Of a DNA stretch of 64,000 nt, positions 12,650-23,117 are shown one piece after another (within the stretch, counting starts at the first letter, position 1; every line of letters begins with the position of its first letter). Source of the DNA: Blastomyces gilchristii SLH14081 (taxonomy: Eukaryota > Ascomycota > Eurotiomycetes > Onygenales > Ajellomycetaceae); assembly GCF_000003855.2 (NCBI RefSeq), contig NW_003101680.1, positions 5,311,510 through 5,375,509 on the forward strand, given 5' to 3'. Below the pieces are notes generated by a model. It ran no database searches. It was not told where the DNA came from and saw only the letters and a program-made list of their open reading frames with translations. The position numbers and the translations under genes are program-made.

Positions 12650-13145
12650 ATGACCTGTGAAAAGTAAGTATCATGCCAGGTCATAATGATCAACACAGCC
12701 TCAGCACACAGAGCTGTATACACATAGTATATACTGAACTGAAAGACTGTATGAGTTGCAAACTGACAGCAGTATCTCAGAGAGAGCTGTGCAGTGTGAG
12801 AAAGCTGCAACTCTCAGTCATGTATACAGAGAATAAATTACTGCAGTAAGTGTATATGTATTATATAAAAGTAACACTTTTTAATAATACTCAGTCTCTG
12901 ATATTATGAAAATAGAGTTGCTCTGTGAGATCTGTTTTTATCAAAAGTTAGAAAATCTTATATTTCTCAAGATCATCTTCACATGCCTTATCTGTGAAAT
13001 TGATGAAGAAAATCATTGATTTCAGTGTTCTGTTCTTAATGTTATTCAAGTGACAGCAGAGTTCATCCTGATCACACTTTTTAAGTGTATATTTTCTAAT
13101 TATTCACATTTATACAGATATATACTGATTATTTATTAAATAATA
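12650..13145 (+). pseudogene. hAT plus-strand reading frame, gene 3 (uncertain)
   Basis: Two blocks separated by a candidate 70-nt intron (12846-12915: donor GTAAGT, acceptor AATAG). The second block reads LLCEICFYQK and later CEIDE, a Cys-rich pattern, and stays nearly stop-free in all three hAT copies (hAT1, hAT2 at 37290-37510, O at 58357-58590). The first block lacks stops in one frame in hAT1 and hAT2, but the phase that joins it to the second block is the TGA-containing frame, so the structure is unsettled. It lies opposite gene 2. No family is recognised. Confidence 0.35.
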
Positions 13146-13267
13146 TTAAGATAATAACTTATCACAGCTGTGTTATTCTCACTATGAGAAATACATAGTT
13201 GATAATAAACATTGCAAAGACTCTGAGAAGTGAGTATTTTAAGAGTACTGCAGCTCTGTGATCTTGA

Positions 13268-13386
13268 TTTTTTTTGTTTTTATTTTTATTTTTTTTCTTT
13301 TTCTTTTCTTTTTTTTTATTGTGATTTTTTCTTGTTTTTGTTTTGTTTTTTGTTTTGTATTTTTTTTTGTATTTTATATTTTTTTT
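13268..13386. repeat. T-rich tract of hAT1
   Basis: About 120 bp made almost only of T runs broken by single A, C or G. It occupies the same place, some 370 bp from the right terminus, in hAT2 (about 37640-37775) and O (about 58718-58873). The Lys/Asn-rich frame on the other strand is a translation of this tract and not a gene. Confidence 0.85.
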
Positions 13387-13757
13387 ATAATTAAAATTAT
13401 ATGAATTATGATCTGTGTTTAGAAAAGTAATGATATTTGATAATACTCTCTGTTGAATTTTCAATAAATGAGTACTATGTTATGATATTATGTAAGTGAG
13501 AAATGATTTCATAGTCTCATTTGATGCCATTCTTAATAATGAAATCAGAATGAAAATGTGACTAAGAATTCATATATATTCTTTATCTGAAACTAGATTT
13601 TTATTTGAAAAGTGAATCTGAGACCTTTAATATTTGAAATAATATGATTTGAGATCAATGTGATGAACATAAATCATGATCAGAAGTAATACTTTTAGAC
13701 AATGTGATAACTGTAAAGTTTGGTCCTGATCTCAGGCACGGTCACACAGTCAGTCTA

Positions 13758-14535
13758 ATCATAATATTCAAATAGTAAAGCATGAAGACCTGATCTCAAC
13801 TGCAGTTTTTATTGATATAAGAGATACATTTGATCATGTTTTAAAGTCTAAGATGATTCAAACTTTGAAGATGTTAAAACTGTCACTTTCTCTAATAAAA
13901 TGAGTTAACTGTTTTATATCTAAAAGAATTATACAGCTATTCTTTGATGAAATGAAATAAGATAAGACTGAGATAAAAATAGAAGTACTGTAAGAATCTT
14001 TAATCTTATCAGTTCTATATGCAGTATACACTGCATATCTATTCAAGAATAGAGAGATAAAAATAGTAAGATTTTTCAGTTATATAGATGATATTGATCT
14101 AGTCTACAGTTCAAAGACAATCAAAGATAATTTAGAAGTGATTGAAAAAGCAGTAAAGAAAATCTTTATTTAAGTAGATATCAATCTAATTTAATTTAAT
14201 ATGAATAAAACTGAGTTAATTCACTTTTTTTCAAGATTCAATGAGAAAAACCTAAGTCTAACTCTTTTAAATAAAGAGATTAAACTCAGATTAAATATTA
14301 AAGAACTAGAAGTATGATTAAACTCCAAGTTGAATTTTAAATATTATATTCAATAAAGAATCATCAAGGCAGAGAGACTACTGAATAGTGTAATCAGACT
14401 ATCAAATACTGAGAGAGGTCTATTCTTTCAGACTATGAGATAATTATACATAGTCTGTATCATCTCAGTAACTGATTATAAAGTTCAAGTTTAATAAAAT
14501 AATTAAGATAATTTCACTAAACTCTTTCAAAGTCT
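13758..14535 (+). pseudogene. LINE A ORF2, part 2: RT palm
   Basis: Continues ORF2 after hAT1. It contains the first catalytic-Asp block (FIDIRDTFDHV, about 13808-13840) and the active-site box at 14081-14092, here YIDD with the usual YVDD seen in LINE F at 52530. Thumb sequence follows to CAAAGTCT at 14535, where gypsy fragment X begins. RT copies the LINE RNA into DNA at the nicked target. Many TGA and TAA codons; not functional. Confidence 0.85.
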
Positions 14536-16434
14536 CTATTAATATCATACTGATTTATTCAGTGTAGGCTTCTTACACTTGAAAAATGTTCATCATCTTC
14601 TCATTAGAAATAATTATTCATCAAGAAGATATCTGAACATATAATAATATGTAAGAAAGAGAAACACAGTTAAGTGAACACTGAGTCTTCAGATAGAAGC
14701 TTACTCATCAGTTATTCTGACTCTGTAATAAGATTTTATAAAGAGAATGTCAGTGAAAGATCTGAGAGTTCTGACACTCAGATATATAAGATATTCATAC
14801 AATTACACTTCTTCAGATATCATACATCTAATGATTGATATAATCATATCTAACAATAGTATGAGAGAACTCTCAAATATAAGCATAGATACAGTGTCAC
14901 AGTGACTCTGAGCAATGTTGAAATTATAATAATAATAAATAGCTGATATGCATGCAACTCAACAATACTAATATAAAGAAATTTAACAATTATCTCAATA
15001 AGAAATCCCTGCACAGACAATTTTAATACTGATAGAATCAAATACAAAAGTACTGAAAGAATGCTTAGATACTTCTATATATTTTGATACTTTTGATCTC
15101 ACTATCTACTTATTATTATAAAGAATGAAAATGCTTGTGAATCTGAGTGTAGATGAAGATATTATCAGTTCATTAATCAATTAAAATTGATATATTAATG
15201 AATAATTGAAGAATTGCATAAAACAGAAGTTTTATTCATGAATGAAAGCATGTGAATCAGTGTTATAAACATCTGATAATATTATCAAACATCTTGATAT
15301 TCTGTTCTAAGACACTGTTATACAATAGAAAGTATTAGATTAGTTACAGAGTACTCAACAGAGAAACACTTCTCTTACAATATTCATCTCTGACTTTGAC
15401 ATCAAGATTCTAGAAGCAGATGATTAATCTTGAGAGAATTAAATGAAGATTAGCATGCTTAAGAAGACATTAACTTTCAAACTCTTACAGGTTCTTATAA
15501 GTGTAGACAAAGACCAGACTTATGAAGATTTCTTATATAACAAGGTGAAAAACATTAAAGAAGGAAAAGAAAGAGAAAGTGTGAGAGTCAGTGATTGAAG
15601 TGAATATTTATACATGTATGTGATGATATACGCGGTGAGGCTTCAGAGCGGGAGAATTTGTACACATTTATAACAGCTGAGAATTGGTGATTGAGAATGA
15701 AGCGGCTGAGAATCAGTGATTGAGAATGAAGCAGTAGAAATCTGTGAAGTGTAATGAAATAGTCTATTTATTGATCGGGCGCAGCCCGCCACAATAACTG
15801 ATTATTTCAGCTGTGAACAACTGTATAGAATAATCTTCTGAGAGTTCTACTGATCTGAGATATTAAATAATATCAGATACTTTTTCTGAAACTGCAATCA
15901 CTGTTCTTCTATTATCTCATGAAAGAACTGTAGAAAAGATCTATTGAAATCACTCAATATCTCTGATAGAATCTGATGAGATATAGTGATTAACTTTGCT
16001 GTTAATCTATCTAAGAGTAAGAAATATAGAAACATTCTGTTCATTTTGAATCAATTGAGTAAAGATGTAATATTGAAATCTTGTGATAAGATGAATACTG
16101 AATAAGTCACTGAAGCTTTTCTACAGAGTCTGTTCTATCAGATGCATGAATTACTGAGATCTATAGTATCAGATTAAAACTGTCAATTCATGAGTACTCT
16201 CTGAACAAGAATCTGTCAAAGTTCTCAAGATTATATATCATCTGTTAACTATCTATCACTCTGAGACTGATGATGTATTGAAACAGACAAATTCAGACTG
16301 TGAAGAAATTATCTTTGTAAGTTCTATAATCACTTATAAGATGATTGATATGATCTTCTTCTACATGCAGAGATCACTATCAATGATCAAGATACTGTTT
16401 CAACAGGTGTAAGCCTGTTCTTTCTTACATATGA
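14536..16434 (+). mobile_element. Gypsy fragment X, truncated at both ends and rearranged
   Basis: Starts 42 bp before the end of a gypsy LTR (LTR tail 14536-14577) and runs through gag to about 15530. It then shows most of an LTR in antisense (15531-15793) and resumes in the integrase region (15794-16434), so the gag end, protease, RT and RNase H are missing. It ends inside integrase and joins LINE A with the loss of only about 2 bp (GC). No target duplication is seen. Its primer site at 14580-14590 reads TGAAAAATGTT, and the antisense LTR carries the complementary variant. Confidence 0.85.
15531..15793 (-). mobile_element. Partial gypsy LTR, antisense, inside fragment X
   Basis: Reverse complement of the gypsy LTR, lacking its last 45 bp or so, ending at the conserved GGGCGCAGCCCGCCACA border (15777-15793). 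It joins gag on one side and integrase on the other. It is probably what remains of another inverted copy after deletions. It retains high-CpG stretches typical of the LTR start. Confidence 0.8.
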
Positions 16435-17104
16435 ATAAAACAGAGCTTTGAGAAGAATTCTGAAAGCATTTACATTATCTTCTACTAAAGCAATGACAAT
16501 TGAAGCTTCAATTTCATCTTCTACTAGTTGATTTGAAAAGATCTGCATGAACTATGCTCTGAGAGTCATGAAGATGAGCTTAAATTATATAATGAGAGAA
16601 AGAGTCTCTTCTTCATTTTCATTAATTAACTCAGGAAATGAACTGAATTGAAATAGATTTCTTGATTGAAATGAGAATAGTGTTTCAAAGAAAATGCTCT
16701 CTCAACTATATAGACTATATTCACTGATTAAAAATCAATTTTCTTTATTAAATATTGAGAAAATTGATCATGAGAAGATATCTCTCTGAAGAGAAAAGCT
16801 AGAATCTCTCATAGACTTATAAATAAGTGAACTATCTAAAGAGAGAGAATGTGAACAGCATTTAAAGAAGATCTGTAGAATTAATATAAAAGACTCTATT
16901 CTGATTTACTCAGATGACTCAAAAAATGAGAGTTTGAATAGATTAGATACAGATATTGCTTATACTAAAGATAATATCAATTTATCTCACATTTCTGAAA
17001 TTTGAACTGTGAATATGAAGTCTTTGATGCTGAACTATTTATAATAGTGAAAGCTTTCAAACTCATTAAAATAAAGTCTTATAAAAGAGAAAATAGTTTG
17101 AAAG
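16435..17104 (+). pseudogene. LINE A ORF2, part 3: RT thumb to start of RNase H
   Basis: Resumes with AAACAGAGCTTTGAGAAG, the continuation of 14535 in LINE F coordinates (52986 on). It spans the conserved region after the RT and the beginning of RNase H, with the first Asp in YSDDS at about 16910-16925 and the acidic block ELFIIVKAF near 17030-17055. Gypsy B then splits the gene at GAAAG. Confidence 0.8.
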
Positions 17105-17413
17105 TGTGGCGGGCTGCGCCCGATCAATCATATAGACTATTCCATTACACTTCACAGATTCCAACCACTTCATTCTCGAACGCGTACGCACCGATTCTCA
17201 GCCATTCTCGATCACTGATCCTCGGCCGCTACAAACGCGCGTATATTCTTCCGCCCCGAAGCTCCACTGCGTACACCACCACATACATGTATAAATATTC
17301 ATCTCAATCACTGATTCTCACACTTTCTCTTTCTTTCCTTCTCTAACATTTTTATCTTTGTTATATAAGACCTATCAATACTATACTGATCTATTCGGTG
17401 TAGGCCTCTTACA
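17105..17413 (+). repeat. Gypsy B 5' LTR
   Basis: 309 bp, TGTGGCGGG...CTCTTACA. Near the start is a short hairpin CGGGC-TGC-GCCCG. A TATA box TATAAATA at 17290-17297 is followed by a CT-rich stretch and, 55 bp on, AACATTTTTAT (17345-17355), the probable transcript start and self-primer. It differs from its 3' partner almost only by transitions at ancestral CpG sites, often CA in one LTR and TG in the other. Confidence 0.93.
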
Positions 17414-17415
17414 CT

Positions 17416-17426
17416 ATAAAAACATT
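17416..17426 (+). promoter_or_regulatory. Gypsy B primer-binding site (self-primed type)
   Basis: ATAAAAACATT, two bases after the LTR. No tRNA-type TGG start is present. It is the exact reverse complement of AATGTTTTTAT in the 3' LTR (25353-25363), 55 nt after the TATA box. The same pairing with one covarying base pair is seen in gypsy C and E (AGAAAAA with TTTTTCT). This resembles the Tf1 type of self-priming, where the RNA 5' end folds back as primer. Confidence 0.7.
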
Positions 17427-17688
17427 CATCATCTTCTCATTAGAAATGATTATTCATCAAGAGATATCTGAACATGTAACAACATGTAAGAAATAGAGAA
17501 ATAGTTAAGCAGACACTGAGTTCTCAGATAGAAGCTGCTCATCAGTTGCCCTGACTCTGTAATAAGATTCTACAAAGAGAACATCAGTGAAAGATCTGAG
17601 AGTTCTGACACTCAGACATATAAGATATTCATACAATTACACTTCTTCAAATTCCACAGATATCACACATTCAACAAATGATATAATT

Positions 17689-18858
17689 ATGTCTAATAAT
17701 AATATGAGAGAACCTCTGAACATGAGCATAGATACAGTGTCACAGTGGCTCCAAGCAATGTTGAAACTATAATAACAACAAATAGCTGATATGCATGCAA
17801 CTTAATAACATCAATACAAAGAGATTCAATGACTAACTCATACAATTTCAACATCTACAGAATCAAATATAAAAGCACTGAAAGAACACTTAGATGCTTC
17901 TGCATATTTCAATGCTTTCAATCTCACTCTCTACTCATCATGAAGAATGAAAATGCTTGTGAAACTGAGTGTAGATGAAGATATCATCAGTTCATTAATT
18001 AATCAAGATTGATATATCAATGAATGATTGAAAGATCACATAAAACAGAAGTTTCATTCATGAATGAAAGCATGTGAATCAGCATTGTGAACACCTGATA
18101 ATATCATTAAACATCTTGATATTCTGTTCTGAGACACTGCTATGTAACAGAAAGTATTAGATTGACTACAGAGTGTCTGACAGAGAAACATTTCTCTTAC
18201 AACATTCATTTCTGACTTCAACATCAAGATTCTAGAAGCAGATGATCAATCTTGAGAGAATTAAATGAAGATTAGTATACTCAAGAAGACATTAACTTTC
18301 ACACTCTTATAAGCCCTTATAAGCATAGACAAAGATCAGACTTATAAAGGCTTCTGCACACAGCTTCAGACAATGAATGATTATCTTATCAAGCTCAAGA
18401 ATATACAGAACAGTGATAGAAGACATTACATCTCAGCAACTCATACACCTGTGCTGAGGAATAACAATGATGCAGATGCCATGAATTGAGTAGACTCAAA
18501 TGCCTATATATAAGCAAGAGTCTTCACCATCTGAACAGGCTTTCAAGTCCCTGAGATCACTTTCAAAGAAGTCATCAATCAATATCAACATGAAGTGTGT
18601 ATCAACTGTAACTGATCAGAACACATTGCTTTCAACTGTCAATTGATCTATATGTCTTCATACTTGAGAGAAAGATCAGTGTCTTCTCATTCAAAGAATG
18701 AATCAGTGTCTGTTCATATCAATCACATTATATTAGAGAAAGATTCAGAAGATAACTATGAGAATGTCTCAGTGAAATAGGGAAAAGATTAGCTTCTGTT
18801 CAAATTTGTAAACAGAAGCTTGAAGAGATCAGATGATAATAATTTAAAGAGAAGATGA
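17689..18858 (+). pseudogene. Gypsy B gag
   Basis: About 389 codons from ATG 17689 (in-frame upstream ATG at 17587) to TGA 18856-18858, a stop at the same place as in gypsy E. Near the C-terminus is a CX2CX4HX4C knuckle (CINCNxSEHIAFNC, 18598-18639) in the same frame, in which the usual Gly is Glu. Gag forms the particle and binds RNA. Internal TGA and TAA codons disable it. Pol begins in the -1 frame, overlapping its end. Confidence 0.85.
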
Positions 18859-21800
18859 CAATGAATGTGATTCTTATATCTACTGTGATTGATAACATGT
18901 ATAATATGAAAGCCATGATAGACAGCAGTTTATATCACTATGCAATGATAAAATCTTCAGTTATAAGATATTATAACCTTCAGTATATCTCTTTATCAAA
19001 ACCTTGACTTCTTGTAGGATTTGATGATTCAAAAGCCATTTGTACTCATTACATGATGAAGCTGATCATAGATGTGAGAGAACATCAATATGAAGATGTC
19101 TATGTATATGAAGTTGATAATCTTGATTATAATCTTATATTAGAACTTGCCTGACTATCTGAATAAGACATCTTATTAAATGCTTAAAACAGAAGCTTGA
19201 TATTCTCTAACAATAATAGAATTTACAAAGATGATATTCACAAGACTATTGATCTGACACAGATCTCTGTCAATATCTATAAAATACTCAGAAAAAGAAG
19301 TCACTGAAAGAATCACTGATAGCAGAATTATATATCAATCTATTCTGTCAGTCTGATCAATATTAAAAAGGCTCTAGAAAAATTATTCTGTGTTATAATA
19401 ACAGATTCTCATACAAAACTCTCTCAATAATATCATGAATATCTAGATGTATTCTGACAAGATAATATTATAAATATACTTCTCTTACAAGGTCTCAGAG
19501 TGAATCACAGTATCAAGTTAGAGAAAAAGAATAATAAGAATTCTGAATCATCATGAGACTCTCTTTATTGTTCTGAGATGAACTTCTTCTCCTTTAAAAG
19601 ACACTCAATGATCTATTGAATAAAGAATTTATACATGTTAGCAACTCTTTCACCACAGTCTCTATTCTCTTTGCAAAGAAACCAGGTGAAGAACTCTGAT
19701 TCTGTGTGAACTACTGAGGTCTGAACAGATTGACAAAGAAAGATTGATATCTCTTATCTCTTATCAATGAAACTCTAGCATGAATTGAGTGAGCTCAATG
19801 ATTTATAAAACTAGATATCATCACTGCATTTCATAAGATTCATATTACTGAAGAAGATGAATGGCTTACAGCATTCGGAATATATTATGATCTCTTTGAA
19901 TGAATAGTCACACTCTTTGAACTGATTAATGCTCTTAGTATATTTCAGAAGTATATCAACTGAGCACTTCAAGATTTTCTTGATGAGTTTGTATCTGCTT
20001 ATTTAGATGATATTCTCATCTTCACTGATGAATTCAGAAAAGAATATCAAGAGTATGTATAAAAGATATTACAATGACTATGAGAAGCAGAACTACTGAT
20101 AGATATTGATAAGTGTGATTTTGAAGTTAAGAGCATTAAGTATCTGGGTTTTATTATAGAAGTGGATAAGAGAATTTGAATGAATTCTGAGAAAGTCTCT
20201 GTTATTCTTGAATGAGAAGCTCTGTGTACTGTGAAAGATATACAAAGCTTCATCAGATTTGCTAACTTCTATCAGTGATTTATATAAAACTTCTCAGATA
20301 TCATGAGATCACTTACAGATCTCACTAAGAAAGACTCAGTATTTCAATAATCAGTGAATACTGAAGCTGCATTTATACAGATAAAGAAGATATTTATTAA
20401 TACTTCTCTGCTGATAACATTTAATTCTGATCATAAGATAGTTATTGAAGCTGATTTCTCTGACTATATAACAGAAGAAGTGATATTGTAATATGATGAT
20501 GAAGATGTTCTACAATTATGTGTCTTCATGTCTAAGAAACTGAGTCTCACTGAATGCAATTATGAGATCTATGATAAGAAACTTCTCACAATTATACACT
20601 GTTTAGAAGAATGAGACTCTGAACTCTGAAATGTCTCTGAATTTGAGATAGTCATAGATCATAAGAATCTCAAATACTTCACAACTATCTATAAACTTAT
20701 TAAACAACAGATACAATGATCTGAGTTCTTAAGCTGCTTTCATTTTACAATACACTATCATTCTGATAGCCAGAACTCAATGACAGATGCCCTCTTATAA
20801 CAAGAGCAAGATATATCATCTGATATAACAGATACTCACTGAATGAACTGAGAGCATCAGCTCTTGAATCTGAAGATACTAGTTGATTAAGATGAAACAG
20901 TTCATGACACTATACATACTTCTTCAGTTAGAACTGTTATTGATATCTTCACTTTCTCTACACTGAATGAACTGTGATATACAGCAGCTCAGATGAATGA
21001 ACTTCTTCAGACTCTCACTAAAGCAGTATGTCAAGAAGCACTCTGATTTTCCCCAGAACTATGTATAAGAACTGATATCTCAGAATGTTCAATTGATGAT
21101 AATAACACTCTATGATTCTGTGAATGACACTGAGTCTCTCACTTCAAATTCTTACACACTCAGATAATGCAAGAGATGCATAATTTATATATAATCAGTT
21201 ATTCAGGCTGTGAATAACTGTATAGAATGATCTTCTGAGAGTTCTACTGATCTGAGATATTAAACAGCATCAGACACTTTATCTGAAACTGCAATCACTG
21301 TTCTTCTATTATCTCATGAAAGAACTGTAGAAAAGGTCTATTGAAATCACTCAATATCTCTAATAGAATCTGATAAGATGTAGCAATTAACTTCACTGTC
21401 AATCTATCTGAGAGCAAGAATTATAGAAACATTCTGATCATCATGAATTAACTGAGCAAAGATGTAATATTGAAATCTTGTAACAAGATAAATGCTGAAT
21501 AAGTCACTGAAGCTTTTCTACAGAGCCTGTTCTATTAGATGCATAGATTACTGAGATCTATAGTATTAGATCAGAGCTGTCAATTTGTGAGTGTTCTCTG
21601 AACAAGAATCTGTCAAGTTCTCAAGATTATATACTATCTATCAACTGTCTATCACCTCAAGATTAATGATGTATCAGAATGAACAATTCAGACTGTGAAG
21701 AATTATCTTCATAAGTTCTGCAATCACTTACAAGATAATTGACATAATCTTCTTCTACATACAGAGGTTACTATCAATGATCAAGATACTGTTTTAACAG

Positions 21801-22369
21801 ATATAAGCTCATTCTTTCTTACATATGAATATTATATGAAAGTGTTGAATCTTCTAGAGATTACACAGTTCACACTGAATCTCTGCAGTTCAATTCAGAT
21901 TACTAATAATATAGTAATAAAACTCTGAGATATCTGTGATTGAGCAGAGACCTTTATGACAACTGTGAAACAAGATCAAGAGAACTAAATCAATATTCAT
22001 CAAGATCTTACTAAACAATATAAGATAAAAGATCTGATATAATTGAATCTTAAGAATATACAAATTACACATTCATCTCACACACTAGATTACTGTCATA
22101 TTAAGTATAAAGTGATAGAAGTTCTAGATAGTCACAATTACTGCCTTAACACATTATCAGAGATTTATAATGTATTTCATACAAGCTTGCTTTATCACAC
22201 TGTCACTGATCTATTCTCTTCTCAACTGACTTCTGACTGACAGTCACCAGGCATTATAGAAGAAGATAATGAGCTTGAGTGAGAGATTGAGAATATTCTC
22301 AATGAGAGACTCTGTGACTGCAGCCAGTAATATCTTGTGAAATGAGTCAGCTATAATCAACTAACCTGG
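18843..22369 (+). pseudogene. Gypsy B pol (PR-RT-RNase H-IN, chromodomain cut)
   Basis: Opens in the -1 frame relative to gag. Protease active site reads DSS (18921-18929, from DSG). RT box YLDD is intact at 20000-20011, preceded by KLDIITAFHKI and DEWLTAFG. RNase H shows EADFSDY and [18 protein letters not shown] (about 20450-20590). Integrase core motifs lie at about 21380-21700 (AINFTV, DQSCQFVS). The chromodomain (ELEWEIENIL, QYLVKW) starts at about 22270 and is cut at 22369 by the chimeric insert; it resumes at 25042. At least one indel separates the protease and RT frames. Confidence 0.88.
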
Positions 22370-22448
22370 CCAGCGTGGCTCAGTTGGTAAGACTGGTAAC
22401 CAAGGCCGCACACATTAGAGGTGTGTGAGTTCAACTCCCACCGCTGGC
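22369..22448 (+). ncRNA. tRNA-like head with pol III box A and box B
   Basis: The ends pair as a perfect 7-bp acceptor stem (GCCAGCG 22369-22375 with CGCTGGC 22442-22448). Box A TGGCTCAGTTGG (22376-22387) and box B-like GAGTTCAACTCC (22127+300, i.e. 22427-22438) fit pol III consensus. An arm CACAC-ATTAGAG-GTGTG (22409-22425) has a normal anticodon-loop form with UAG in the anticodon place, and a T-loop TTCAACT (22430-22436) follows. The D-arm region is too long for a normal tRNA and there is no variable loop, so this is a tRNA-derived SINE-type head, not a working tRNA gene. The first G is shared with the target duplication. Confidence 0.65.
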
Positions 22449-23117
22449 ATCTGCCACTTCTTACTCATGAAAGCTCTCATGTAATAGAAGCTGAGCCTAA
22501 TTAGTAAGGCTTGATGCGGGGTAGAACTCTCTACTGCAAGTCAAGCCACTAGTTAAGTGAGATTCTGTGAACACTCATCAGGGCTGATATGAAGTGTCAA
22601 TGTCTCACTATTCTACTGTGCACCTGTCAAGGTTCTAACAATATAGAGCCAAGCCTAATGTAGTGGTTATACACTACTTAAGCAAGTCCCTAACTAGGGC
22701 TGTCATTGGAGCCTAGCTCCCCCTCAAATACAGAGAATGATTTTGAAAATCATCTGACTAGCAGGCCTAGATGTGTATCTAGGCCCTAGGCAGGGCATTC
22801 TGATAGGCTAGAGCCTGCAAGCTCACTGCCAAGCCCTAATACTGGCAGGGAGGACTGCAGTCATCAAGCCTATGATTAGTCCCTAACACAGGGCGAGGCC
22901 ATGATGGCTGATTGATAGGCCTATGAGCATCTAATGGGGCCGAGATCAGCAACCGGAAGCTTGGTGTGTACACCACCAAGTGGGCAGTGGCAGCCACTAA
23001 CTAACACCCCTGGAAATTAGTGGCTGGCCTGAGAGGACGGACGCGGTGATCAGTTAATTATAGGGGGTTAAATATAATTAACTTAAGGTGCATCCTGCGG
23101 GTGGCTAGCGCCCGTAG
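22449..23117 (+). ncRNA. Structured body of the chimeric head (SINE-like or ncRNA-derived)
   Basis: About 670 bp without an open frame, base composition unlike anything around it, rich in CC, GG and CpG. Several strong hairpins: 22737-22753 (ATGATTTT-G-AAAATCAT), 22764-22785 (GGCCTAGAT-GTGT-ATCTAGGCC), 22960-22980 (CTTGGTG...CACCAAG), and a final GCGGG...CGCCCGT pair near 23096-23115. I do not recognise a known RNA. Together with the tRNA-like start it resembles a long fungal SINE; it could also be a low-copy pol III transcript captured once. Confidence 0.6.

Larger units (their letters stand above)
8011..13757. mobile_element. hAT1, 5.75-kb hAT transposon
   Basis: Ends TAGACTGGCC and CAGTCAGTCTA (termini inverted over TAGACTG, with CAGGACCA shared a little further in). 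Flanked by the 8-bp duplication TTCATAAT (8003-8010) and ATCATAAT (13758-13765; one mismatch), of the form nTnnnnAn. Removing it restores the LINE reading seen at 52201-52225. It carries a minus-strand transposase, a minus-strand gene 2 with an intron, a plus-strand reading frame, a GAT/AAT microsatellite and a T-rich tract. The same architecture occurs in hAT2, so these parts belong to the element. Confidence 0.92.

Noticed and set aside
13162..13464. Lys/Asn-rich 100-codon frame
   Set aside because: Translation of the T-rich tract; length varies between hAT copies.
17002..17346. 114-codon plus-strand frame
   Set aside because: It runs from the LINE RNase H across the junction into the gypsy B LTR, so it is an accident of insertion.
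22369..22448. Functional nuclear tRNA-Leu (UAG) gene
   Set aside because: The D-arm region is about 14 nt too long, there is no variable loop, and one T-stem pair is a mismatch. It is linked to a 670-bp body and flanked by a LINE-type duplication.
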